Made by a program: the position numbers and the translations under genes. Of a stretch of DNA of 64,000 nucleotides, positions 49,735-61,130 are shown in pieces. The DNA comes from Alisma plantago-aquatica (taxonomy: Eukaryota > Streptophyta > Magnoliopsida > Alismatales > Alismataceae). The DNA is taken from contig OY856409.1 of NCBI GenBank assembly GCA_963693085.1, forward strand, positions 503,452,303 to 503,516,302. Direction: 5' to 3'. How positions within the stretch are numbered: position 1 is the first letter of the stretch; every line of letters starts with the position of its first letter. A model generated the notes under the pieces. The model had not been told where the DNA came from and did not search any database. It saw only the letters and a list, made by a program, of their open reading frames with translations.

Positions 49735-50060
49735 TATTCAGAAGGTGGCGGTGGGTGGCGGCGGCGGCGAGGTGAAACATCACGACCTTAACTCTGTGTT
49801 CGGGTGGTGGCAGCGGTGGTGAGGCTTTATCATCACAGACGTGGCAGCGGGCGGTGAGGCTTTATTTTTGTGGGTGCAGAAGCGGAGGGATCGTCATACC
49901 GGCATGGCAGCGGGCAACGAAGAGTTATCTTCGCAGGCGCGGTAGTGGGGGATCGTCAGATTGGTGCGGCAGTGGCAAGGTCTTCTTCTCTACTCACCCA
50001 AGAGCAGCAGTGGTAGCTTGCTTGCGAGTGGGTTACAGAGTAACGGAAAGGTATTGATGC
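49735..50060. repeat. GC-rich degenerate repeats near the CACTA right end
   Basis: A CGGCGG run near 49755-49771 is followed by three loosely repeated units of about 60-75 bp. Units share words such as GGTGAGGCTTTAT, GTGGCAGCGGGC and GGGATCGTCA. It stands out from the AT-rich surroundings. Since the element's genes run leftwards from this end, it may be their promoter or untranslated leader; that is inference. Confidence 0.5.
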
Positions 50061-50129
50061 GAAAATGAACTGGACGGCTAGAGAGTTATAGAGTAAGCTT
50101 ATTAACCGGTGCTCGCACTAACACTGTAA

Positions 50130-51264
50130 GGTTGGGTAAGTGTAAAAACTGACCCTAAGGTGATTCTCAGGCGAAAATTTTGTCGACTGAGATTCTCGGT
50201 CAAGAATTTAGTCGACCGAGAGTGGCCCTATAAGGTCAGTTAAAAGGAAAAAAATGACCCTAGAGGTACTTATAGACGCACGAAGGCAAAATGGAGCCAA
50301 TTTTCACCGTGGGATTCTCGGTCGAGAATTTCATCGATCGAGAGTGGCCCTACAAGGTCGATTAAAAGGAAAAAAACTGACCCGATAGAGTTTGGTGCCC
50401 GAATTTTTTCATTCCAACCTACAAGGACGGTTATATTAAAAAATCTACCCAAAAAGTCGTCTCGGTCGAGAATTTCGTCGACTGGGAGTGGCCCTACAAG
50501 GTCAGTTAAAAGGAAAATACTGACCCTAGATGTACTTATATTCGCGAGAAGGAAAAATGGAGCCAATTTTTGCCGCGGGATTCTCGATCAAGAATTTGGT
50601 CGACTGAGAGTGGCCTGATAAGGTCAGTTAAAAGGAAAAAACTAACCCTAGAGGTACTTTTAGATGCGCAAAGGCAAAATGGAGCAAATTTTACTGCGGG
50701 ATTCTCAGTCAAGAATTTGATCGACCGTGAGTGGCCCTACCAGGTCAGTTAAAAGGAAAAAACCGACCCAATAGAGGTCGATGCCCAAATTTTTTCATTC
50801 CGACTTACAAGGATAGTTTTATTAAAAATCCAAACCCAAAAATTCATCTCAGTCGAGAATTTCGTCGACCGAGAATGGCCCTATAAGGTCGATTAAAAGG
50901 AAAAAAAACAACCCTAGATGTACTTATATACGCACAAAGGCAAAATGGAGCCAATTTTTGCCGTGGGATTCTCAGTCGAGAATTTGGTCGATCGAGATTG
51001 GCCCTATAAGGCCGGTCAAAAGGAAACAACCAACCCTAGAGGTACTTATAGATGCGCGAAGGCAAAATGGAGCAAATTTTCACCGCGGGATTCTCAGTCG
51101 ATAATTTGGTCAACCGAGAGTGGCCCTACTAGGTCGGTTGTTTTAAAAAAACTGACCCAATAGAGGTAAGCGGTGCCAGAATTTTTTTCATAATTTCTAG
51201 GTCAGTTTTGCTAGTAAAAGTGATGCTTTTGGCAGTAACGTTATTGACTAAAAATGTAGTAGTG
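50130..51264. repeat. Right subterminal repeat array of the CACTA element
   Basis: It contains many copies of TCTCGGTCGAGAATTT(C/G)GTCGACCGAG-like hairpin units and of AAGGTCAGTTAAAAGGAAAAA...TGACCCTA. A higher-order unit of about 388 bp is marked by TTTTTTCATTCC at 50403 and 50791 and a diverged third copy near 51180. It shares the hairpin words with the left array, which supports both belonging to one element. Confidence 0.85.
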
Positions 51265-54141
51265 ACAATATTGCATTAATGAGCTAGGAGATATTCATAA
51301 ACAATCGTAGCATGGTTATATTAACATTAAGAACATTCCTTTATTACGTCAACATGCAAGGAATCTAGATATGATTATCCGTCATCATATTCATAATGCA
51401 CATGTTTCGCATAAGCAAGTATCAACCATGTGGCTATGACAACCACCAGTTAACACATTAAGGTTATGACCATGTTAAGGAGGTTATTTCACCATAATTC
51501 CATCATATAAGAATGTTAAACATGAATACTCATCTTTATGTATTTGCATTAGAGTTAGGTTCAACAAGATAAATTATATTAATGTTACTAATCCGCACTT
51601 ATACCCAAACCCTAACTCACGACATCCCCATTGGATCATGGATGCATAAGGTGAAGCATCACCATCACATTCCATACTATTATCAAGTATGAACCCACAC
51701 ATAAATCAAGGTGTAACCATTGCTTTATAGCATACTAGGGTTTCAACAATAGTAACATAGTACTTCATGATTGTATTAGTCATTCAAGGACTATTCATAC
51801 CCAATTACCATCATTTGGTTATATTAAAGCTAGGTATAACAAGCTATACCTCATTAGGATTACATATCAACACAGTATGATTAGCATCCCTTCTATTCAT
51901 ATGAGTGAATAGGTAAGACTACCTTATTAAGGGTAACCCTCCATTTGTTCCATCATCATTCAACCCATATCACCATACCACAATGTCACCCAGAACCATT
52001 GGATGTTTAAAAGGTAAGACCATTGGTTGTTTACATAAGTAAACACCTTGGATAAACCACCTATGAAGTCCTTGATTTGTTCTCTATAAATATTCACCAT
52101 CTAACCCTAGACATCATTTTATTAACAACACAAAAAGTTCCACTGAGAATAGGGTAAAATCCATAATCGACTGTTCATTTAAAACAAGCCATCCATTGTC
52201 AACAAGTAAGCTCCTTAAGTTGATGATATAAAGGAAACCATCTAAATAACATTATTAGGACCAACATATTGCATTAGCCATCATTCCACTTTATATGAGG
52301 AATAAACATTATATCTTGACCACTGGGTCTAGTTCATATGTTAAAACCATCAATTACAGTATAGGTCCGACCATTGCATCAAGTTACACAAGAAACCATT
52401 GGTCTAAGGCTTAATTGATGATACAACTATATAATTAACTCACCATAGGTTTTGGAGACCTGAACCACAATCATTAGTGACCATTAAGTCACCATAGGCT
52501 GTTAGATCATCACTATATTCGTTAATCAACATCAAATATCAAACTAATATCACCATTGATTGATAACATCATTAGAATACTTCTTTGTTAATCACTAGGC
52601 TTCTAATTAGGCCAAAACATGACCAAAGGGGGTGAACGTCAGTTGACACCCTTGGTTACCACCATCCATTGTCATGAAGACAACAGCATAGGGTTATTGC
52701 AATGGTACCATCATCGGGTCATGGGTTTATAGAAGAAATCAGCTTTAAACCCTAAAATTGACAATTGGTTTATAGGTGTTTAGCACCATAGGTTGTCAAA
52801 CCAACCTGATCCAAGTCATATTATAACTTACGAATGATGTACACATGATCACAGGTTCATATAGAACTGAAATAAGAACAGGGAACATTATAAAAATCGA
52901 AATCCAAGTCAAGCATAGCTTTTTAGTGCATAAATCATCATTTTCAAGCAAGAACATGATCTAGAAAGCTTAAGATAAGCAATAAACATGGAGGAAGTTA
53001 TAAAACTTGCCTCTAATGAGAACATGAAACCCCACACAGAAGAAATATCGATCAATTAGGGTAGAGAATCCAAGCATAAGCTATGAACTCGTCCATCTAG
53101 CACCTTTCTTCATCAAATGAGCAAACCCTAAGCATAAGGAGCAAGAAAGGTAGGGTTTTAGAGCTTTAGAGTAATTTCTACCATGGGACAGAAAGGTTCC
53201 AACCTGGAGGAAGGTCTAAGGAAGGAGAATAGCAAGAGAAATGGAGAAGGAAGGAAGAAAATAACTTCTCTTGGTCGAAATCCCTAGAAGATGACCTTGG
53301 AAACCCTAGGTAGGGCTAAATGGAGCTCTAGGAGACCTTCTTCTCCAAAGAGAGGTTGTCTTCTACCTTAGATCCCTTGGTTCCTAAGAATAACAGAGTG
53401 TATTCGTTGCTCCAGGTTAGGTAAAGAGAAAGCAAGCATAGATTATTACTTGGAAAAGGAAGCGGTAAATATAGCCCATGGATAAGGATGGGAGCAAGCA
53501 TGAGGTGTAAAAGTAGCTTCCCCATGTGTGTCTATGGCCTTAAACTATTAAGAATATACAAGCACACACACAATAAGCTCCCTAACTGTCATTATAGACC
53601 TTCTTATCTTTCCTTTTTCGAATTTCCCAGCCATTCACATAATTCATTATTTGATAGCTACTAAAGGTAGCTCGTCCGTGAAGGGGTAAACCCTAAAATA
53701 CCCTTAGAGAAAACACCTTCAAAACAAGGCTTAAATAGGTGCCCCATGGCTCAAAAAGCTCAATAATGACGATAGAATATCCAAGGAACATAATGCAAGT
53801 GATAAATTGCAAATAAAACCTCTCAATTGGGTAAATTGTAGAAAAGTCCAAAATGTGCATAAAATTGCATAACTTGTTCAAACATTGTCCAAATTGGACC
53901 AAATTTGAAACTTAAGCTTGTCTTACAATTTCAAAGCATATCAAAAGGTTATATTAGGTTTATAAGAATTAAATTATGATAATTGAGCTTATTCAACTCA
54001 CTAAGCAAATTTAGGGGCCTTACAACTATAAACCCCTAATAGGGTACTTCCTTTGCACCTCATTCTATTACCTTCACATGGTTACTTGCATATCATGGTG
54101 ATGTCACATCATTCATACATATATCCTCTTGGGTCATAACA

Positions 54142-54834
54142 AAAACCCCCACCTAAGAAGACATTCTCAATATGGAATGTAGAAATTTGTTGTGTCATCT
54201 ATACAACTCTAGTAGTAATGTTCAACTTTAAATTCTTGCTATCATCCTAAAATTATATCTATTGTATCAACACATTACTCAAAAGTCATATTTGCTAGCT
54301 TTTTCCGAATCATGGCATGTGTCCCATACCATTCCTTGAAGCATATAAAAAAGGTGATGTATCCATCCTTTTTTTTCTAGATACACTGATACTGGAACAC
54401 TTGTCAGTTCTTTTTCAGCATCAGAAGAAATGCTGACGTTGGCACCTATCATTCCATACAAGGAAACATCATTCTCAGTCAACCTTGTTAGGGGTGAAAC
54501 AACAAGACTATCTTCACCTTACTAGGATTTACACAACCTACTTAGAAGACATATCATGATCCCATAAAGAAATTTAATCAAACCCATCTCACTCTTGTTC
54601 AACTTATCTCATAGCTATTGCTGCTTCAGCAACCCTAAGGTTTTTGAAGAAATATTGATCATATTTTTGACCATATTTGAAATACTTTGACATGTCATCA
54701 TTCAAATCTTGATATAAATTGTATGACATGACTGGAACACTCTGTTCCTCCTATTCATAAATTATATTTGTACATTGGTTAGTCTAAAGGACATAACTCT
54801 AAACTCATCATGGTCATGTGAATTATGTCATCCA
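54142..54834 (-). other. Large LTR element internal region, left part
   Basis: It begins with the minus-strand polypurine tract GGTGGGGGTTTT (54142-54153). A minus-strand open frame at 54279-54482 (67 residues, with MTENDVSLYGMIGANVSISS near its start) has fairly normal composition but matches no family I recognise. No gag or pol is seen. Confidence 0.55.
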
Positions 54835-54839
54835 ATCTA

Positions 54840-57800
54840 TGTAACATCCCTGACCTGGGTTATAACCTAACCCTAGAAGTTTTGCCTAAATATGTAATTA
54901 AACACTTGTAATTATCTTTTAGCAGGTAATAAAAGCCCCTAAGGAACATATGTTTCCATTCATGTCCCCTAGGAACAATGTTGTAGTATTGTTTTGTAAT
55001 ACAGGGATCTATGTGCAAATTACCCAGTTAAGGGATTAACTTGCAAATTGCACATGTTGAGATGTTCCTCTGATGTTGAGACATCATTAGGATGTTTATG
55101 ATGAAGTTTGAGGGATTTCCCAAGCTTGAGCACCAAGGTGCAGCTGTGGAAGCAACCCATGTACTTGAAATCCCTAAATTGGTGTAAAGTGCAATTTACC
55201 CAATTTGAGGGGTGCAACTTGTAAAATACATCATCTAAAATATCTTTTATGACTCTTGGCATCATTTAGAAGAGAAATTATGAAAAGGTCACTTCATTTG
55301 AATAATCATATAATAAAGAACACCTTTGTGATTGAATAATCAAGGTGTATGTATAATAGCCCTTTTATGTGTATGCTTTAGTGATGGGTTGATCCTCTTT
55401 GCCCTCAATTCTTGACCTTAGAAGGATTTTGTCCTTAGAAGTAAGATGTGGGGACGTGCAAAGAAGAAAGTAAGGACTTAGATGAGAAATGAGGAAAACA
55501 TATGTTCTTATGTTGAAATTTCACCTAAGTATATATACTACCTTCCCCACTTAGCAAGGGAACGATCCTCTTCTTTTCATTTCTTATCCCCCTTGCTCAA
55601 ATCGACTAAGGCAGAGCTCTGGAACATAGGAGAACGACTAGGGAGTTCAAGGTAAGTTTGGATCATCCCTTTTGCTTGAATTCATGGAGAAAACTCGTTT
55701 TCAAGGTTGAATTCATGGCTAGCTCACCTAGCTTTATCTTTCTAGCCATTCCTTTCCAACTTCTCCTTGGAGAATTCACCTTGGCCGACCTGTGGAGCTC
55801 AAATACGCCATTAAAGACCTGAAGCTTGGAGCTCAAGGAACAACCTTTAGGCGGGTTTTATAACTCTAAACCTTATGCTTTGATTATACATCTTTTTCTA
55901 TGCATAGAGTTGCTAGTTCTTCTTCTTCCCTATCTTCCCTTGCATCCTTGCAAGCAAAATCGTGAAGAACTGCTACTGTTCTTAAGGTAGAAGATAAGGG
56001 CGTTAATTCCTATGCTTATCCACGGATTTTCCACTTTACTAAACGGTCCTAACCAATTGCCCATACGGTTTACACAACCGTTTGGTAGGCAAACGGTTTT
56101 AGGGTCGTATGAAGGCAAACGGTCTTCAAGACCGTTTGGTCGCGTTGACCAAGCGAAGATGTATGGGAATCTTGTTTATAATTATGTAGGTTAATCACCC
56201 ACAAAATTTGAGAGGTTAACTCCAAGGGAATCATGAGATATAAGCAAATCAATTAGCAAATCCAATTGAATTAAGTTCTGATTTTCAATCTGTTTAATTT
56301 GCCCTTTTTGAGCAAACGGTCTCAAGACCATTTAAAATGGTTGACCAAACGTTGACCGTTTGGGATTACTGTTCATAATGATGTTAATTAACGACTCACC
56401 AAATTTTATGGATTAATTCCAAATGAGTCATGAGTTGAAGGATGATTAATAGGGCAAACCCTAATTGTAATCAGTGCTGAATTTTCCAATGAGTTAATTA
56501 GTGATTTTGGGTTGATTAGCCCAAACGGTCTCAAGACCGTTTGGGGAATCATACAAACGGTCTCAAGACCGTTTGGGGATCACCCAAGACCGTTTATAGG
56601 TCTGGGGTCAAGTATAGTTGACCAATTGAAGGTCCAAAGGTACCAAATCATTTTGCAATTAAGTATTGATGTGATGATCAACTCAATAGATCAAACCTTG
56701 ATGATTTTTTCACTAGAGTCCAAAGGATGGATGGGCAAACGGTCTCAAGACCGTTTGGAACTCATCCAAACGGTCTCAAGACCGTTTGGTGTCAACCCAA
56801 GACCGTTTGGAGGTCTAGGGTTAAGGTAATTTGATCAATTGAGGGCCCAATTATAGTGGGTTGTTGAAATAATTAAATTGCTGATTTATGACTTAATGAA
56901 GGTTCAACCCCTATCAAATCAACTTAGATCTTGATGAATTCATGGGAAAACGGTCTCAAGACCGTTTGGAGGTTATCCAAACGATCCCAAGACCGTTTGG
57001 GCCAAGTTTGGGCCCAATTGGAGGTCAATTGATAGGTTCAACCTTGAATTGATTCACATTGTTGAATATTGATGACCATCCGATTTGAAACTCTAATTGA
57101 GATGGACTTAACCCTAATTGGCTTTCAATTGAGGGTTAATTTGGTGTCCAATTGATTGAGGCTCATCCTAATTGACTCAATTTATAAGTGGTTAACATGG
57201 CTTAGGCCAATTGAGGGCTTCAACATACTTAATCATAAACTTTTGTAACTTTTGAACCGTGTTGGAGGTCCAAACGGTTTGAGCCCATTTGAACCAAACG
57301 GTCTCAAGACCGTTTGGTCTCAAACGATCTCAAGGTCGTTTGCACCAATCGATCTCAAGACAAGTTGATCAAACGGTTTCAAACCGTATAAGCTCAAACG
57401 GTTTGGAAAGTCAAACCTAGCATACGGTCAACGCACCCAAACGGTTTGGGAAAATGACCTTGAGGTCATACGGTCTTGGAGTCAAACCTAGCAAATGGTC
57501 AACGCACCCAAACGGTTTCAAACCATTTGGTGGTTGAAGGTTGAAACCGTTTGGAGGTTTTCAAGGTTATTTATACTTAATCACTTGAAGTTGTAATTGG
57601 TTCAATGGTGATCTAATCTAAACCCTAATGGTAACTTAGAACATTAAGGGACTAAGTGATTAATGAATTGACCCATGATGGTGATCATGAAATAAATTAC
57701 CAAAATACCCTTGAGGGGTTTAATTGAGTAATACCTTTTTCTAATGAAACCCTAATCACATGTTAATGATGTTTTGGCTTATGCTAATCAATGAGGACTT

Positions 57801-59648
57801 AAACCAACCTGATCTAGAGTGGTGTTATCACCATTTACTAGTAAGAGGAGAGAGAAAATATCATAAGAGAGAGAAAGTACCCTTTTATAGTGGAAACTTA
57901 AGTAAAGTACCTTCAATACACATGAATGTGCATGATTAGGGTATGATCCACCTATGTGAGATCATGAAAACCCTAATTATGATGTTTAGTGAATCTTAAT
58001 CTTATCTAGGAGCTTTAATGATGATTTATCTCATACATGATGATGTTATGAGATCAATTCACCAATAGGTGAATAGTAAACCCTAATTGATGAGATTCAG
58101 GGAAACCTAGCTCTTGTAAGAGTAGGGAGATACAACTTCTTTAAATGAGTTATTTACTGTTATCAGTTGAATTGACCATGCAGGTTCCTATATGAGGATG
58201 ATCATATCCAGGTATGGATGATGATGTTATATTCATTGAAAGCATGTTGTCCGCTTTATGAATAGTGATATATCCTGGTGCCTTGATAGTGGCATCTTAT
58301 GAGATTGATGGGCTGTGAGAGCCATGAGTATCATCAAGGTCATGCTTAACAGATGACTTGTGATGAGAGAATTGAGAAAATGGTAATTGATGTAAGTTAT
58401 ACTTGTTACATTTAGTATCCTTCCTTCTTAGCTGCTATGCTAATGTTTAAATGTTCAAGAACATGTATGTTATCTGATAAGTGATAACTTATGAGTTTGA
58501 TAGGTTGAATGAGTCATGAGTAATATGTGCTGATGATTATCATAGGTCGTATTATTTAGATGACCAGATAAAATAAGATGTTCTTGGTAATAAATGTTAT
58601 AATTAGTCCAGGGGTTTGGACTCTCACTTTCCTGATTCTTAGTGATAAGATGTTTAGGGATTGATATCCCTATGTTAAATTATGAAATGTGATCCTAATA
58701 TAGAGTGTCACTATGTGAAATTCTATTACAAGATAATCCTATGAAAGGCTTAACTGCAGACTTAGGGGTGATGAATGTAAATAACCCTTGTGTCACTTGA
58801 GTATGGTTAAGTATGATTTCATGTGTACTAATCATACAGTTATGTTGTGGTTTTGGAATCCTAACACCTTGTAGAAAAGGGTATGGCTACAGGCCATGAT
58901 ATCCCTTATTATAATGCCAGGTGATGGATATATGATCTAAGCCTGAAGAGAGCCAGTGTGGTGATGATGGATTTATAATAAATAAATGTTATACATGTCC
59001 TTTTATTTCTAAAAGAAAAGAGATATGTGGGTTGATTTAGAGATGCTTTGCTTCTAGTAGCAGGAATAGATTACAATCTGTGAAACATTGTTCTAACTAC
59101 TCTTAAAATATATATATGACTTCTTTGTGTATTGTTATTCTCTTATTCTGTAATAATCATGTTTCTGGCAAAGATTTATAACTCCCGCTGGGACAATTTT
59201 TAAAATTGTCTCACCCCGTAGATTTCAATTTTTTTTTAGGTGGTCATCAAGGACGAAGGGACCAATCTCCAGGTGACCAGTATCAGCAGCAGTAGTACCC
59301 AGAGCAGCAGTAAATCCCAGGTGGAGATTCAGACTGCTTAGTTATATAGATAGATAGTCAGTCCTATGCGTCCTCTGTACTCTCAGGTCCTTGGAGTCAT
59401 GGTCTGAGTTTTGATTCGTCTCTTGAGATTTTGTAGCATGCTGTGTCTAATTATTCAAGAAGTAATTAATAGAGATGTAAACAGTTTATCTTGAATCTAT
59501 GAAAGGAATTTTTATGGTTTCAATGTCTTATTTCAAAAAGTTTTAATTTCCGCTGATTTTTGGTATTCCGCTGCTAAACGAATCGCTTCCGCTATGTTTA
59601 CTTCGAAGTTTATGTGTTTATCTCGGACTTTGGATATCAGAGCCCACA
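54840..59648 (+). mobile_element. Solo LTR of a Ty3/gypsy-like element
   Basis: The 4809-bp segment begins TGTAACATCCC, a typical plant gypsy LTR start, and ends GAGCCCACA. It is flanked by a perfect 5-bp target duplication ATCTA (54835-54839, 59649-59653). Near its 3' end it has the landmark AATTGTCTCACCCCGTAG...T-tract...AGGTGG (59193-59244) common in gypsy LTRs. No internal region or second LTR is present, so recombination between LTRs probably removed the rest. Removing it joins the flanking internal DNA of the large LTR element cleanly. It contains a cluster of hairpin repeats (56041-57555) and no coding DNA. Confidence 0.78.
56041..57555. repeat. Cluster of AAACGGTC/GACCGTTT hairpin repeats
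   Basis: A near-perfect inverted repeat with arms CAAACGGTCT and AGACCGTTTG (centre CA or TCA) recurs at about 56116, 56521, 56554, 56736, 56766, 56947 and 57294. Imperfect copies lie at about 56313, 56977 and 57320. Half-sites (AAGACCGTTT, AAACGGTTT, CATACGGT) fill the spaces between them. Spacing is irregular (about 30 to 350 bp), so this is not a simple tandem repeat. CG within the arms is well kept although the surrounding DNA is CG-poor. Confidence 0.9.
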
Positions 59649-59653
59649 ATCTA

Positions 59654-61113
59654 GCTCTTATGCATTGATATTTGATCATAGGTTTATCTTAAAGGGACAT
59701 ATTATCACATATCTATTAACCAACAAACCATCTATCCTTGATAGTGGTCTTGCCCATCTATGCACAACATTAGAATCACTTTTTTTTTCTTTTTCAAACA
59801 ACATTTAGAGGGTCATCATCAACTCTCTTTCTCTCTCTAAGGGAGAGAAATACTTGAAATGTTCATTTAATAAGCATCTCCAACCTTCACATATTTCTCA
59901 TATTGTTGATACATCTTGGATACCAGGATTCATTACCTTGGTATCCACCTCATGTGCTATATGGAACTCACATCCTTATATCATCTACTTTTACCAACAT
60001 AACAAATATCAAGACATGTAAGAGGAGTCTTCCTAATTATTGGAAGGCTCAAAAGAAAAATCATCACAAACTTTATGAACTTGGAACCATAGTCCAAACA
60101 ACCTTATGCTATAATAAGCTATCCACCCTCATGTTTACAATGAATCCACACATATCAAGTGGCAATGATCCACTTGAAAGTTGTGCCCTGGAAAGAAAAG
60201 ACACAAAGGGAAACACACTTCCCACATCATCGCAACATAGTCCAAGGGTCACTAGAAAAAAGGTAAGTAATTCTATTTTCATTATGTAGGTTACAACTTC
60301 TTGTGAATCATTCTACCTTTTTCATTTTGTGTTCCTTGCCATTAGCATAGGAATCATCATGATTAACATTTCTCATTACTCCTTCCTTGATGAATATTTA
60401 TCACATTGGGTATGTTCTCTTATTTTATTAGGTTTTTCAACCACTTATCGCAAGGAATCATCATATTCCACATTTTCTTCATTAAATTGGGATCATCTCC
60501 CTTAATTTCTTTCACATGCCATGCTGATTTTTCATTAACACTTTCTTACACACATAGGTTGGTTTGAGATTAACTCAGGTTCCACCTTATTTCTTTGTCA
60601 TTGTTCCCAATTATCTTCTCATTTTGTACTTGTTATAGGAGTTCTCTCTATCTTATGTGGATTTCATACCTTGATTCACTTTATAAGATAGACTTGTTTG
60701 TCTTTTACTTTATTATCTTCTTGAATCACATTTTCAAGAACTTCTCTTTTCATTATTTGTATTCAGATTTAGATTTCATGGTGTTATATCTTTCTCTTAT
60801 AGTTACCAAACATTCAAGTTTTGATAGATTGTGATGCAATTCTCATCTTCTTTAAGGTAGGATTGAGATATACATACCATGATTTCTTATTCATTATACT
60901 CTTTAGATTGGCTCAAAATGAGTACTTGATTAGAGTAATCAGAAAGATAACAATCTAAGAGTTCCATACTTACCTTTCTTCAATAATTGAATACCAAGCC
61001 AGGGTACCCAAATACTGAGATTAGGCAGTATGCACCATATTTTTATGTCATATTCCTAATTTGGCATCATCTTAGTCCTAAGTCCTAGTGTCCCTATAGA
61101 CTCAATGAACCTA
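59654..61113 (-). other. Large LTR element internal region, right part
   Basis: It lies between the solo LTR and the minus-strand primer site at 61114. The open frame at 59903-60289 (+) is antisense to the element and unrecognised. T-rich and CT-rich stretches occur near 59770-59850. No gag or pol motif on either strand. Confidence 0.6.
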
Positions 61114-61128
61114 AAGCTCTGATACCAA
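61114..61128 (-). promoter_or_regulatory. Primer-binding site (tRNA-iMet) of the large LTR element
   Basis: The minus strand reads TTGGTATCAGAGCT immediately inside the right LTR, the exact 12-base tRNA-iMet complement TGGTATCAGAGC. This sets the element's direction as minus and identifies the right LTR as its 5' LTR. Confidence 0.9.
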
Positions 61129-61130
61129 CT

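Larger units (their letters stand above)
32750..51264 (-). mobile_element. CACTA (En/Spm) DNA transposon, 18.5 kb
   Basis: The ends are CACTACTAAAAT (left) and, on the opposite strand, CACTACTACATT (right). A perfect 3-bp target duplication ACA lies at 32747-32749 and 51265-51267. The sister LTR holds the empty site with a single ACA at 63149-63151. Subterminal arrays of short repeats occur at both ends. Two minus-strand genes are recognisable: a TNPD/TNP2-type transposase (37660-40599) and a Transposase_24/DUF8039-type gene (34145-37210). About 6.6 kb of its length is later insertion (LINE 43125-49094 and a 578-bp LINE fragment at 41047-41624). Both genes carry stops, so autonomy is doubtful. 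Confidence 0.95.
21789..54141 (-). repeat. Left LTR, split by two nested insertions
   Basis: Pieces are 21789-23040, 31983-32749 and 51268-54141, which join to about 4.89 kb. It starts TGTGAGAAC and ends GTCATAACA on the plus strand; read on the minus strand it begins TGTTATGACCC. The three pieces are collinear with 61131-64000 across the part inside the window. It carries no gene. Open frames inside it are AT-driven. Confidence 0.85.

Noticed and set aside
59629..59645. TGGATATCAGAGC read as a primer-binding site after an LTR ending near 59628
   Set aside because: It looks like TGGTATCAGAGC with one inserted base. However, a TG...CA segment ending at 59648 has a perfect ATCTA duplication on both sides and no retroelement internal region follows, so a solo LTR explains it better.
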